The notes under the pieces were generated by a model. That model did no database searches, had not been told where the DNA came from, and worked only from the letters and a program-made list of their open reading frames with translations. A DNA stretch of 64,000 nucleotides from Paraburkholderia bryophila (lineage in GTDB: Bacteria; Pseudomonadota; Gammaproteobacteria; Burkholderiales; Burkholderiaceae): positions 1 to 64,000 of the forward strand of contig NZ_QLTK01000009.1 of the NCBI RefSeq assembly GCF_003269035.1, given 5' to 3'. The position numbers and the translations under genes were made by a program. Positions within the stretch are counted from its first letter, which is position 1. The number at the start of each line of letters is the position of its first letter. Positions 18,036 to 26,612 of this stretch are shown in pieces.

Positions 18036-19013
18036 ATGTCCCCAACTCCCGCTCAATCAGGCCGTCCGGCCTACGATTCACGGCGTCTCCGGCGCATCTT
18101 CGACCGCCGCGCGGTGACCTTCGACGACGTCGCGTTCCTGCCGCGCGAGATCGCGCAGCGCATGCGTGAGCGGCTCGATTACATCAAGGTCACGCCGGCC
18201 AGCGTGCTCGACGCCGGTTGCGGCGCGGGCGAAGACCTCCCCGCGTTGCGCGAGCGCTTCCCCGAAGCGCCGGTATTTGGCACCGACCTGTCGCACGGCA
18301 TGCTGACCCGTGCGTTACACCATGACTCGGGCGACACGAGCTGGCGGCGCTTCCTGCCGGCTTCGCTCGGCAAGGCGCTCGGCGCCCGCGGTCCGCGCTT
18401 CGCGCAGGCCGACTTCTCGGCGCTGCCGTTCGCGGCCGGCGCCTTCGAATTCATCTGGTCCAACCTCGCGCTGCATTGGCACTCGCGGCCCGATCTCGTG
18501 TTTCCGGAGTGGCAGCGCGTGCTCAAGGTCAACGGCCTGCTGATGTTCAGCACGCTGGGCCCCGACACGCTCAAGGAGTTGCGTGGCGCATATGCCGAGG
18601 TCGAGGCCGCACACGGCATCGCTTCGCGCAAGCATGTGATCGACTTCGTCGATATGCACGATCTGGGCGATATGCTGGTCGAGAGCGGCTTCGAAATTCC
18701 TGTGATGGATCAGGAAGTGCTCACCATTACCTATAAGTCGCCGGAGTCGCTGCTCGCGGACGTGCGTCGCTGGGGCGCCTATCCGTTCGAGCGCGCGTTC
18801 GAGCGCGAAGCGTCCGCGGGCGGCGCCGCGCGTCGGCTGCACAAGGCTTTGCTGGCGGCGCTCGAAGCGCGTCGGCGCGCCGACGGCACCCTTGCGCTGA
18901 CCTTCGAGGTGATCTACGGGCACGCGTGGAAAGCCGTGCCGCGCACCACCGCCGAAGGTCACGGAATCGTGCGAATCGAGGACATCGGACGAGGTTCATC
19001 GAGGAATCGTTGA
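18036..19013 (+). CDS. SAM-dependent methyltransferase, BioC-like
   Basis: The 325-residue class I methyltransferase resembles BioC, which methylates malonyl-ACP to start biotin synthesis. The SAM-binding motif I is VLDAGCGAGEDLPAL, followed by FGTDLSHGML and ADFSALPFAAGAFEFIWSNLALHW. The N-terminal RRIFDRRAVTFDDVAFLPREIAQRM is typical of betaproteobacterial BioC-like proteins. No bio genes are adjacent, so the biotin role is plausible but unproven. The start MSPTPAQSG follows family practice; an upstream ATG at 17985 is possible. Confidence 0.82.
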   Translation: MSPTPAQSGRPAYDSRRLRRIFDRRAVTFDDVAFLPREIAQRMRERLDYIKVTPASVLDAGCGAGEDLPALRERFPEAPVFGTDLSHGMLTRALHHDSGDTSWRRFLPASLGKALGARGPRFAQADFSALPFAAGAFEFIWSNLALHWHSRPDLVFPEWQRVLKVNGLLMFSTLGPDTLKELRGAYAEVEAAHGIASRKHVIDFVDMHDLGDMLVESGFEIPVMDQEVLTITYKSPESLLADVRRWGAYPFERAFEREASAGGAARRLHKALLAALEARRRADGTLALTFEVIYGHAWKAVPRTTAEGHGIVRIEDIGRGSSRNR

Positions 19014-19112
19014 AGCGGTAAAGACGACATCTGTTATGTCTGAAATTTCCACTTCAAAAGACGCGCAAAAGCTGCGTCAAAACGGCGCGGAGGCTTGTCG
19101 CGTCGGGCTTTT

Positions 19113-19159
19113 GGGCCATTTGGCCCTTGCTTGTGGATGCCATGGATCGCGCCTATAAT
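19113..19159 (+). promoter_or_regulatory. Candidate promoter of the cox cluster
   Basis: TTGTGG (19131-19136) and a perfect TATAAT (19154-19159) are spaced by 17 bp. The short dyad GGGCCA-TT-TGGCCC (19113-19126) lies directly upstream of the -35 box and could be a regulator site. The first gene begins about 140 bp downstream. Confidence 0.6.
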
Positions 19160-19306
19160 GCGTCAGTTTGTCGCCCGGAGTCCCCACATTTGGGGCGGCA
19201 GGCCGGAGGCAAAGTACTGCATGATGAGGAGACTCGGTTGTGATCGGGCGGCTGGTTCAGAGGGCCGCGCCACATGACCGAAAGCGGTGATTCGCAGGAG
19301 GCAGCG

Positions 19307-19780
19307 ATGGAAGCATCAGATCTGCTGGCGGATTCAGAACCAGTTCTCAAGGACTGGACCATGAAACGCAACTGTTCGATATCGCCGCGGCAGTTCGTCG
19401 GTTTCTACGTGTCGCTTGCGTTGTTCTCGTTGGCAATTGCCTTCATGCTGGTTCTGGTCGGCGCCTGGCTGGTGTTGCCGTTCACCGGTATCGAATTGCT
19501 GGCGGTGGGTATCGCGTTTGCCATATACGCGCGTCATGCTGTGGATTACGAGCGCATCCGGCTGTTTCCGAACCGGCTCGTGATCGAGCAGGTCAGCGCC
19601 GAGAAGCTCACGCAGTTCGAATTCAATCCGCGCTGGGTGCGGATCGAGCCGGGCGCAACACCGCGTGACCAGATCAAACTGGTCTCGCGCGGCCAGACGA
19701 TCATGATCGGGCAACATCTCGCGCAGTATCGGCGCGCGCAGTTCGCAGGTGAATTGCGTATGTGGCTCACGCATTGTTAG
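19307..19780 (+). CDS. DUF2244 membrane protein of the cox cluster
   Basis: The 157-residue protein has two adjacent transmembrane helices (about 35-80) followed by a cytoplasmic or periplasmic beta-rich half. It matches the DUF2244 family, which is often found beside cytochrome c oxidase genes in proteobacteria; its role is unknown. The ATG at 19307 is preferred because GGAGG lies six bases ahead; an ATG at 19274 is in frame. It is the first gene after the candidate cox promoter and precedes coxB by 90 bp. Confidence 0.85.
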   Translation: MEASDLLADSEPVLKDWTMKRNCSISPRQFVGFYVSLALFSLAIAFMLVLVGAWLVLPFTGIELLAVGIAFAIYARHAVDYERIRLFPNRLVIEQVSAEKLTQFEFNPRWVRIEPGATPRDQIKLVSRGQTIMIGQHLAQYRRAQFAGELRMWLTHC

Positions 19781-19870
19781 AGGCGTTGAGACGCGCGGCG
19801 TTCAAGGGGAGCGCGAGACAGCCTGTCGGTGGGGTCGAGGGTTTGAATGGAAAATTTGGGTAAGGAAGCT

Positions 19871-21484
19871 ATGAAAACAATCAAGCGAGCCCTCATGGGT
19901 GTGCTGGCGATGAGCGGACTGCTTTTCGCCGGTGCAGCCCTGGCAGTGGGCGATGTTCCGGGCGGCCCTGCCGTCAACGAGATCAATCTCCAGCCGCCTG
20001 CGACAAAAATCGCTGAGGAGCTCTTCAGCCTCCACATGTTCATGCTGGTTCTGTGCCTGGTCATCTTCGTCGGCGTGTTCGGCGTGATGTTCTATTCGAT
20101 CTTTGCGCACCGCAAATCGAAAGGCCACAAAGCTTCGAATTTCCACGAAAGCACCACCGTCGAAATCATCTGGACGATCGTCCCGTTTGTCATCGTCGTG
20201 CTGATGGCGCTGCCGGCCACCAAGACCGTCGTCGCGATGAAAGACACCACGAATGCCGACCTCACCGTCAAGGTCACCGGCTATCAGTGGAAATGGGGCT
20301 ACGACTACGTGAAGGGCCCGGGCGAAGGCATCAACTTCCTGTCCACGCTGGCCACGCCGCGTGCGCAAACCGATGGCCGCGAGCCGATTTCCACCACGTA
20401 TCTGCAGGAAGTCGACAATCCGCTGGTTGTCCCGGTCGACAAGAAAATCCGCATCATCACCACCGCGAACGACGTGGTCCACTCCTGGTACGTGCCGGCT
20501 TTCGGCGTGAAGCAGGACGCGATCCCGGGTTTCGTGCGCGACACGTGGTTCAAGGCTGACAAGACCGGTACGTTCCGCGGCTTCTGTACTGAGTTGTGCG
20601 GCAAGGAACACGCGTTCATGCCGGTGGTGGTCGAAGTGCTGTCCGCCGACGACTACGCGAAGTGGGTCGAAACGCAAAAGGCGAAATTGGCCGCAGGCCA
20701 GGACGACCCGAACAAGACCTACACGATGGCCGAGCTGATGGAACGCGGCGGCAAGGTGTACACGGCGAACTGCGCGGTCTGTCACCAGCCGAACGGCAAG
20801 GGCGCGGGCGCATTCCCGGCGCTCGACGGCAGCAAGATCGCCAACGGCCCGATCGCCGAGCACGTCAGCCTGGTGCTGAAGGGCAAGAACGCGATGCCGT
20901 CCTGGGCGCCTACGCTGAACGACGTCGAAATCGCTTCGGTGATCACGTACGAGCGTAACTCGTGGGGCAACCACACCGGCGACATTCTCCAGCCGAAGCA
21001 GATTCTGGACGCCCGCAACGGCAAGCTGCCGGAAGGCGGCAACCATCTGGCCGACGCAGCAGGTGCGGGCGCAGCGGCAAGCGGCGCGGAAGCAGCGTCG
21101 GGCGCGGCGGCGGCATCGGGAGCGGCCGCAGCGGCAGCCGGCTCGGACAGCGCGGCGGGCACGCAGGCAGCGCTGCCGGCCAGCGTCTACTTCGACACCG
21201 GCAAGAGCACACTGCCGGCCGACGCGAAAGCGGCGGTCGACGCGGCCGCAGCCTACGCGAAGGCGCATCCGGACGCGAAATTCACGCTGTCGGGCTTCAC
21301 CGACGCGACCGGCTCCGCCGACGTCAACGCGAAACTCGCGAAGACCCGCGCGGAAGCCGTGCGCGACGCACTGAAAGCAGCCGGCATTGCCGAAGACCAT
21401 ATTATTTTAAAGAAGCCGGAAACGATCACGGGCGGCAGCGACGCGAAAGAAGCCCGGCGTGTTCAGATCAGCCCGGCCGCCTGA
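19871..21484 (+). CDS. coxB: Cytochrome c oxidase subunit II fused to cytochrome c and OmpA-like domains
   Basis: The 537-residue protein carries electrons into the aa3 oxidase. A signal peptide (MKTIKRALMGVLAMSG to ALA) is followed by two transmembrane helices. The periplasmic cupredoxin domain has the CuA ligands in FCTELCGKEHAFMPV, near residue 240. A cytochrome c domain contains the heme site CAVCH near residue 301. After an Ala/Gly/Ser linker (about 400-435), a C-terminal OmpA-like peptidoglycan-binding domain begins at VYFDTGKSTLPADAK. The start at 19871 has AAGGAAG before it. The OmpA domain could anchor the oxidase to the cell wall; this is inference. Confidence 0.93.
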   Translation: MKTIKRALMGVLAMSGLLFAGAALAVGDVPGGPAVNEINLQPPATKIAEELFSLHMFMLVLCLVIFVGVFGVMFYSIFAHRKSKGHKASNFHESTTVEIIWTIVPFVIVVLMALPATKTVVAMKDTTNADLTVKVTGYQWKWGYDYVKGPGEGINFLSTLATPRAQTDGREPISTTYLQEVDNPLVVPVDKKIRIITTANDVVHSWYVPAFGVKQDAIPGFVRDTWFKADKTGTFRGFCTELCGKEHAFMPVVVEVLSADDYAKWVETQKAKLAAGQDDPNKTYTMAELMERGGKVYTANCAVCHQPNGKGAGAFPALDGSKIANGPIAEHVSLVLKGKNAMPSWAPTLNDVEIASVITYERNSWGNHTGDILQPKQILDARNGKLPEGGNHLADAAGAGAAASGAEAASGAAAASGAAAAAAGSDSAAGTQAALPASVYFDTGKSTLPADAKAAVDAAAAYAKAHPDAKFTLSGFTDATGSADVNAKLAKTRAEAVRDALKAAGIAEDHIILKKPETITGGSDAKEARRVQISPAA

Positions 21485-21528
21485 CGTGTTCATGGTCAGC
21501 ACCGCAGTATTCGCATTAGGAGATTGTC

Positions 21529-23142
21529 ATGTCTAGCATCGGACACGATGTAACCGCGGGCCACGAGCACGTACACGGCGACCACGCCCACGAAACGCCG
21601 CATGGCTGGCGTCGTTGGCTGTTCGCAACCAATCACAAGGACATCGGTACGCTGTACCTGATCTTCTCGTTCACCATGTTCCTCTCAGGGGGCGTGATGG
21701 CGCTGATGATCCGTGCCGAACTGTTCGAGCCGGGCCTGCAGATCATGCGGCCTGAGTTCTTCAATCAGCTGACCACCATGCACGGCCTGATCATGGTGTT
21801 CGGCGCGATCATGCCGGCCTTCGTCGGCTTCGCGAACTGGATGATTCCGCTGCAGATCGGCGCGTCGGACATGGCGTTCGCGCGCATGAACAACTTCAGC
21901 TTCTGGCTGCTGCCGGTGGCTGCCGTGCTGCTGGTCGGTTCGTTCTTCGCACCGGGCGGCGCGACCGCCGCGGGCTGGACGCTGTACGCGCCGCTCTCCA
22001 CGCAGATGGGCCCGGGCATGGACTTCGCGATTTTCGCGGTCCACTTGATGGGCGCTTCGTCGATCATGGGCGGGATCAACATCGTCGTGACGATCCTGAA
22101 CATGCGCGCACCCGGCCTTACGCTGATGAAGATGCCGATGTTCGTCTGGACGTGGCTGATCACCGCGTACCTGCTGATCGCCGTGATGCCGGTTCTGGCG
22201 GGCGCGATCACCATGGTGCTGTTCGATCGCCACTTCGGTACGTCGTTCTTCAACGCGGCAGGCGGCGGCGACCCGGTCATGTACCAGCACATCTTCTGGT
22301 TCTTCGGGCACCCCGAGGTGTACATCATGATCTTGCCGGCGTTCGGGATCGTGTCGCAGGTGATCCCGGCATTCTCGCGCAAGCCGCTGTTCGGCTATAG
22401 CTCGATGGTGTACGCCACTTCGTCGATCGCGATTCTGTCGTTCATGGTCTGGGCGCACCACATGTTCGCCACCGGCATGCCGGTGACGGGCCAACTGTTC
22501 TTCATGTACGCGACGATGCTGATCGCCGTGCCGACCGGCGTGAAGGTGTTCAACTGGGTCGCGACCATGTGGCGCGGTTCGTTGAGCTTCGAGACGCCCA
22601 TGCTGTTCGCGGTCGGCTTCCTGATCGTGTTCACGTTCGGCGGCCTGTCGGGTCTGATGCTGGCCATGGCGCCGCTCGACATCCAGTATCACGGAACATA
22701 TTTCGTGGTCGCGCACTTCCACTACGTGCTGGTGGCGGGCTCACTCTTCGCGCTGTTCTCGGGGTGGTACTACTGGGCGCCGAAGTGGACTGGCTGGATG
22801 TACAACGAAACGCGCGGCAAGATCCACTTCTGGGCGTCGATGTTCTTCTTCAACCTCGCGTTCCTGCCGATGCACTTCGTCGGTTTGGCCGGTATGCCGC
22901 GTCGTTACGCGGACTACCCGGCTCAGTTCACCGACTGGAACCAGGTCATCTCGATCGGCGCTTTCGGCTTCGGTCTGGCGCAGGTCTACTTCCTGTTCGC
23001 GGTTGCACTGCCGGCCTACCGTGGCGGCGGCGAACTCGAAAAGGCGAGCGACAAGCCGTGGGACGGCGCAACGGGCCTCGAATGGACCGTGCCGAGCCCG
23101 GCTCCGTTCCACACGTTCGAACACCCGCCGACGGTCGAGTAA
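21529..23142 (+). CDS. ctaD: Cytochrome c oxidase subunit I
   Basis: The 537-residue, 12-helix catalytic subunit binds heme a and the heme a3-CuB centre. Recognisable ligands and channels include TMHGLIMVFG (heme a His), WFFGHPEVYIMILPAFG (CuB His with its cross-linked Tyr), MVWAHHMFATGMP (CuB His pair), and HFHYVLVAGSLFALFSG (heme a3/a His). The N-terminus has a His-rich leader (GHEHVHGDHAHE) that could bind copper. It follows coxB by 44 bp. Confidence 0.97.
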   Translation: MSSIGHDVTAGHEHVHGDHAHETPHGWRRWLFATNHKDIGTLYLIFSFTMFLSGGVMALMIRAELFEPGLQIMRPEFFNQLTTMHGLIMVFGAIMPAFVGFANWMIPLQIGASDMAFARMNNFSFWLLPVAAVLLVGSFFAPGGATAAGWTLYAPLSTQMGPGMDFAIFAVHLMGASSIMGGINIVVTILNMRAPGLTLMKMPMFVWTWLITAYLLIAVMPVLAGAITMVLFDRHFGTSFFNAAGGGDPVMYQHIFWFFGHPEVYIMILPAFGIVSQVIPAFSRKPLFGYSSMVYATSSIAILSFMVWAHHMFATGMPVTGQLFFMYATMLIAVPTGVKVFNWVATMWRGSLSFETPMLFAVGFLIVFTFGGLSGLMLAMAPLDIQYHGTYFVVAHFHYVLVAGSLFALFSGWYYWAPKWTGWMYNETRGKIHFWASMFFFNLAFLPMHFVGLAGMPRRYADYPAQFTDWNQVISIGAFGFGLAQVYFLFAVALPAYRGGGELEKASDKPWDGATGLEWTVPSPAPFHTFEHPPTVE

Positions 23143-23260
23143 TCGGCAGTGGGGGAGGCAACCGGTTCCGGCTGCGGCGCGATATGCCGCGAACGGAACC
23201 GGGGCAGCGGCTCAGGCGGCTGCCACCCGGCAAGTCACAAAAGTATTCAGAAAATCGAGC

Positions 23261-23395
23261 ATGACGCGCAATCCACAGGAAAGACGGTCGCCGGAGCAGA
23301 TTCGCGCGGGCAACAGGCGGATAGGTTGGGTGATGTTCGTGATCGCGGCGGTCTTTTTCGCGAGCGTCATCATCAAGCAGCGGTTCTTCACCTGA
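23261..23395 (+). CDS. Cytochrome oxidase small assembly protein
   Basis: This 44-residue protein has a basic N-terminus (MTRNPQERRSPEQIRAGNRR) and one transmembrane helix (VMFVIAAVFFASVII). Short single-helix proteins of this kind lie between ctaD and ctaG in many Burkholderiales and are annotated as oxidase assembly proteins. The role is inferred from position only. The same frame stays open upstream, but that part overlaps ctaD and is a shadow. Confidence 0.75.
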   Translation: MTRNPQERRSPEQIRAGNRRIGWVMFVIAAVFFASVIIKQRFFT

Positions 23396-23437
23396 GGCGG
23401 CGGTTGCCGTCTGTTCGCAGGTTTGTTGAGGATTGAG

Positions 23438-24061
23438 ATGTCGACGCAACCGCCGGCTCCGGCCGATCGCTCTTTTAACCGTTCCATGTTGATCAAGCTG
23501 TTCGTCGTCGCGTTGATGATGTTTGGTTTCGGTTTCGCGCTGGTGCCGATGTACCGCGCGATCTGCCAGATCACCGGCATCAACAACCTGGTGCAGCGTG
23601 ATGCCACGGCGCGCGAGGCGAAGAACACGCAGGTCGACATGAGCCGCACGATTTCGATCGAATTCGATGCGAACGCGCGCGGCCCGCTGGGTTTCAAGCC
23701 TGAGCAACGCAGTCTCGACGTCCATCCGGGCGAAGTGACCACCGTGATGTACGAGGTCAGGAACGAACAGGCGCGCACGATTCAGGCGCAAGCCATTCCG
23801 AGCTACGCGCCGAAGCAGGCGACCGAGTACTTCAAGAAGATCGAATGTTTTTGCTTTACGCAGCAGACGTTGACGGCGAATCAGACGAAGCGGATGCCGG
23901 TGGTGTTCGTGGTCGATCCGAAGTTGCCGAAAGACGTGAAGACGATCACGTTGTCGTACACGTTTTTCGAATTGAACACACCGGCCGCGGCAACGGCCGG
24001 CAGCGCAACACCCACGGCTAACACGGCCAATACGGCGGCAGCCACCGCCAATCCCGCCTGA
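23438..24061 (+). CDS. ctaG: Cytochrome c oxidase assembly protein CtaG/Cox11
   Basis: The 207-residue copper chaperone delivers copper to the CuB site of subunit I. One N-terminal transmembrane helix (LFVVALMMFGFGFALVPMY) is followed by a periplasmic immunoglobulin-like domain with the copper-binding motif ECFCFTQQTL. The C-terminal 30 residues are an Ala/Thr-rich tail. The start at 23438 follows a weak GAGGATT ribosome-binding sequence. Confidence 0.95.
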   Translation: MSTQPPAPADRSFNRSMLIKLFVVALMMFGFGFALVPMYRAICQITGINNLVQRDATAREAKNTQVDMSRTISIEFDANARGPLGFKPEQRSLDVHPGEVTTVMYEVRNEQARTIQAQAIPSYAPKQATEYFKKIECFCFTQQTLTANQTKRMPVVFVVDPKLPKDVKTITLSYTFFELNTPAAATAGSATPTANTANTAAATANPA

Positions 24062-24100
24062 CGGGTTATCCCCCGCGCAGGCTAAGGAAACCGGGACAAG

Positions 24101-24310
24101 ATGAGCGATAACGGCAGCGCCCCGCGCAAGAGTAGTTTTGGTCAGTCGATGCGGGCCGTGTTCTGGTCGTTCTTCGGTGTGCGCAAGCGTCGTGATCTGG
24201 AAGCCGACGCCACGCAACTGAATCCGCTGCATGTGATCGCGGCGGCGCTGATCTGCGCGGCCATTTTCATCGGCGTGCTGATCCTGGTCGTGCGTGCGGT
24301 GGTGGGTTGA
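24101..24310 (+). CDS. DUF2970 small membrane protein
   Basis: The 69-residue protein has one C-terminal transmembrane helix (HVIAAALICAAIFIGVLILVV) and the SMRAVFWSFFGVRK segment typical of DUF2970. Family members lie between ctaG and ctaE in many betaproteobacterial cox clusters. Their function is unknown; a supernumerary subunit or assembly role is likely from context. It has an ATG start and begins 39 bp after the ctaG stop. Confidence 0.82.
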   Translation: MSDNGSAPRKSSFGQSMRAVFWSFFGVRKRRDLEADATQLNPLHVIAAALICAAIFIGVLILVVRAVVG

Positions 24311-24442
24311 GACGGCTAGATGCCGCGATAGTGACGGGCGCAGCAGCGCCCACGAATTAGAGTGAAGCGGTGCGGGTTCGACGCGCCGCCGAAGATACAG
24401 CCGGTGATTCCGGAACAACTGGACTGAAGTGGAGAATCAAGA

Positions 24443-25300
24443 ATGAGCGGTCAAAACGAGAGCCCGTACTATTTCGTACCGCATCCGTCGCGGCATCCGA
24501 TCAGCGCCGCTGCCGGGTTGCTGGTCATGCTCGGATCGCTTGCGGCCTGGATCAACGACCACGACTGGGCGCCGATCGGCGTGGTAGTCGGCTTGTTGTG
24601 GCTGCTCTTTACGCTGTGGCACTGGTTCGGCGACGCGATCGCGGAATCGGAAGGCGGCATGTACGGCAAGAATGTCGACAAGTCGTACCGCTGGAGCATG
24701 AGCTGGTTCATCTTTTCTGAAGTGATGTTCTTCGGCGCGTTCTTCGGCGCACTGTTCTACGCGCGTGAAATTGCGCTGCATCAACTGGGCAGCCTCGACT
24801 TCAAGCTAATCTGGCCGGACTTCTCGGCGGTGTGGCCGAACAACGGTCCGGCAGCGCTGGTCTCGACCTTCAAGTCGATGCAGCCGTGGCCGGTGCCGAC
24901 CATCAATACCGCGCTGCTGCTGTCGTCGGGCGCAACGTTGACGGTCTCGCACCACGCGCTGCGTGAGGATCATCGCAAGAAGGCGATCATCTGGCTGGCG
25001 GCTACGCTGGTGCTCGGCGTCTGCTTCCTGTTCCTGCAAGGCTTCGAGTATTTCCACGCGTACAACGAACTGAATCTGACGCTGTCGTCGGGCGTGTATG
25101 GATCGACCTTCTTCCTGCTCACGGGCTTTCACGGTTTCCACGTGTTCCTCGGCGGCACGATGCTGGCGGTGGTGCTGGTGCGCCTGATTCGCGGCCACTT
25201 CACGGCGGAGCATCATTTCGCGTTCGAAGGCGCGGCGTGGTACTGGCACTTCGTGGACGTCGTGTGGCTCGGGCTGTACGTCGTCGTGTACTGGCTGTAA
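24443..25300 (+). CDS. ctaE: Cytochrome c oxidase subunit III
   Basis: The 285-residue, seven-helix subunit stabilises the oxidase core. Signatures are WFIFSEVMFFGAFFGALFYAR, FFLLTGFHGFHVFLGG and the C-terminal AAWYWHFVDVVWLGLYVVVYWL. It closes the structural part of the cox operon and is followed by a terminator. Confidence 0.96.
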   Translation: MSGQNESPYYFVPHPSRHPISAAAGLLVMLGSLAAWINDHDWAPIGVVVGLLWLLFTLWHWFGDAIAESEGGMYGKNVDKSYRWSMSWFIFSEVMFFGAFFGALFYAREIALHQLGSLDFKLIWPDFSAVWPNNGPAALVSTFKSMQPWPVPTINTALLLSSGATLTVSHHALREDHRKKAIIWLAATLVLGVCFLFLQGFEYFHAYNELNLTLSSGVYGSTFFLLTGFHGFHVFLGGTMLAVVLVRLIRGHFTAEHHFAFEGAAWYWHFVDVVWLGLYVVVYWL

Positions 25301-25416
25301 GCAGGTGATCTGGCAGTCTGGCCTGCGCCGACCGGCAAACCGGAATGTGTGCAGGCCGTTCGCGTGACGTTCTTCGGGGCGTGGCGCACGAGCAGTATGC
25401 AAAGCAACGCAAGCAG

Positions 25417-25452
25417 CGCCGCCCTCGACCCTGTCAGGGCGGCGTTTTGTTT
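25417..25452 (+). terminator. Terminator after ctaE
   Basis: CGCCGCCCT (25417-25425) pairs with AGGGCGGCG (25436-25444), followed by TTTTGTTT. It separates the oxidase subunit genes from the assembly genes downstream. Confidence 0.85.
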
Positions 25453-25490
25453 GGCGGCGTGGGAAGCGTGGAGAGCTTGAAAGGTCGGGC

Positions 25491-25700
25491 TCAGCGCCCG
25501 TAGGGAATGCCGGTCGACTGAATCCAGCCCATCCAGTGAGCGAACAGGATGAACAGGAACAACGAGATCGACAGGCCCACCCGCGTGGCGAGCGACCAGA
25601 CCATCCGCTTGGTTTTGCCCTTGTCATGCATCATGAAATACAGCGCCGACACCATGCTGGCGATGATCAGGACGAAGGCGATGGGAACGAGAATGTGCAT
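25491..25700 (-). CDS. Twin transmembrane helix small protein
   Basis: The 69-residue protein has two transmembrane helices (about 3-24 and 44-62) joined by a basic loop (DKGKTKRMVW). It resembles the twin-transmembrane proteins found next to SURF1 genes in betaproteobacteria. It is encoded opposite to the cox genes and divergent from the SURF1 gene. Its role is unknown. Confidence 0.78.
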   Translation of the reverse strand: MHILVPIAFVLIIASMVSALYFMMHDKGKTKRMVWSLATRVGLSISLFLFILFAHWMGWIQSTGIPYGR

Positions 25701-25814
25701 GGAACCAGCTGAAACCCGAAAGCGCAGAGGCAAGACGTTTATTATCGCACCGCGCGCCGGCGTTTGCCGTAGCTTCCAGACGGCCTCGCGAGTCGCGTCA
25801 AAGGAGTGCGGTCG

Positions 25815-26531
25815 ATGAAATTCCGCCTCATTCCCGCGCTGCTGATTCTGCTCGTGATCGTGGTGACGGTGCGGCTCGGTTTCTGGCAGCGCGATCGCGC
25901 GCATCAGAAAGAAGCGCTCGAGGCGCACATCTCGCAGTTCGAGAACGCGTCGGCGCAGACGCTGGGTAGCACGCCGCTTGCACTGAAGGACATCGAGTTT
26001 CATCGGGTAAAAGCGCGTGGCAGTTTCGTCGCGGACAAGGTCGTCTACCTCGATAATCGTCCGTATAACGATCAGCCGGGCTTTTACGTCGTGATGCCTT
26101 TTAAACTGGCCGGCGGCGGCTACGTGCTGGTGAATCGCGGCTGGTTGCCGCGCAACATGAGCAATCGCGAAACCATCGCGCCGTACAGTACGCCGCAGGG
26201 CGAGATCCAGATCGAGGGCATTGCGCGGGCCGACGCCACGCGCGCGTTCGAGTTGGGACAGGGCGGCTCGGCCGAGCATCAGTTGATCCGTCAGAATCTG
26301 GATACCGCCGCCTACGCCGCCGAAACCGGCTTGCCGCTGCAACCGTTCGTGATCCAGCAATTGAGCGACGACGGCGACAAACTGGTACGCGATTGGCCCG
26401 CGCCGGACAACGGCGTCGAGCGCAACTACGGCTATATGTTCCAGTGGTGGGGCATGGCGGCCGCCGCGCTGGTGTTCGGTCTGTATGCCGCGCGCCGGGC
26501 GGGCAGAAAAGCGCCGGTGTCCGGCGCATAA
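25815..26531 (+). CDS. SURF1-family cytochrome oxidase assembly protein
   Basis: The 238-residue SURF1/Shy1 protein has two flanking transmembrane helices (residues 3-23 and 210-230) and a periplasmic middle domain. It helps insert heme a into subunit I. Motifs include LGFWQRDRAHQKEAL, VYLDNRPYNDQPGFYVVMPF, YVLVNRGWLPRN and the C-terminal NYGYMFQWWGMAAAAL. The ATG at 25815 has AAGGAG eight bases ahead, better than the GTG at 25806. Confidence 0.93.
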   Translation: MKFRLIPALLILLVIVVTVRLGFWQRDRAHQKEALEAHISQFENASAQTLGSTPLALKDIEFHRVKARGSFVADKVVYLDNRPYNDQPGFYVVMPFKLAGGGYVLVNRGWLPRNMSNRETIAPYSTPQGEIQIEGIARADATRAFELGQGGSAEHQLIRQNLDTAAYAAETGLPLQPFVIQQLSDDGDKLVRDWPAPDNGVERNYGYMFQWWGMAAAALVFGLYAARRAGRKAPVSGA

Positions 26532-26612
26532 CGCAAGCACAGCACAAGCGGTTTCGCGCGAGCTCGTCAGGGCACGACGCGAACCGCGCAATCATTGAAG
26601 TGAGGTCCTGTA

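Noticed and set aside
19802-21400. A 532-codon minus-strand frame opposite coxB
   Set aside because: Arg/Val-rich shadow of coxB, with no recognisable domain.
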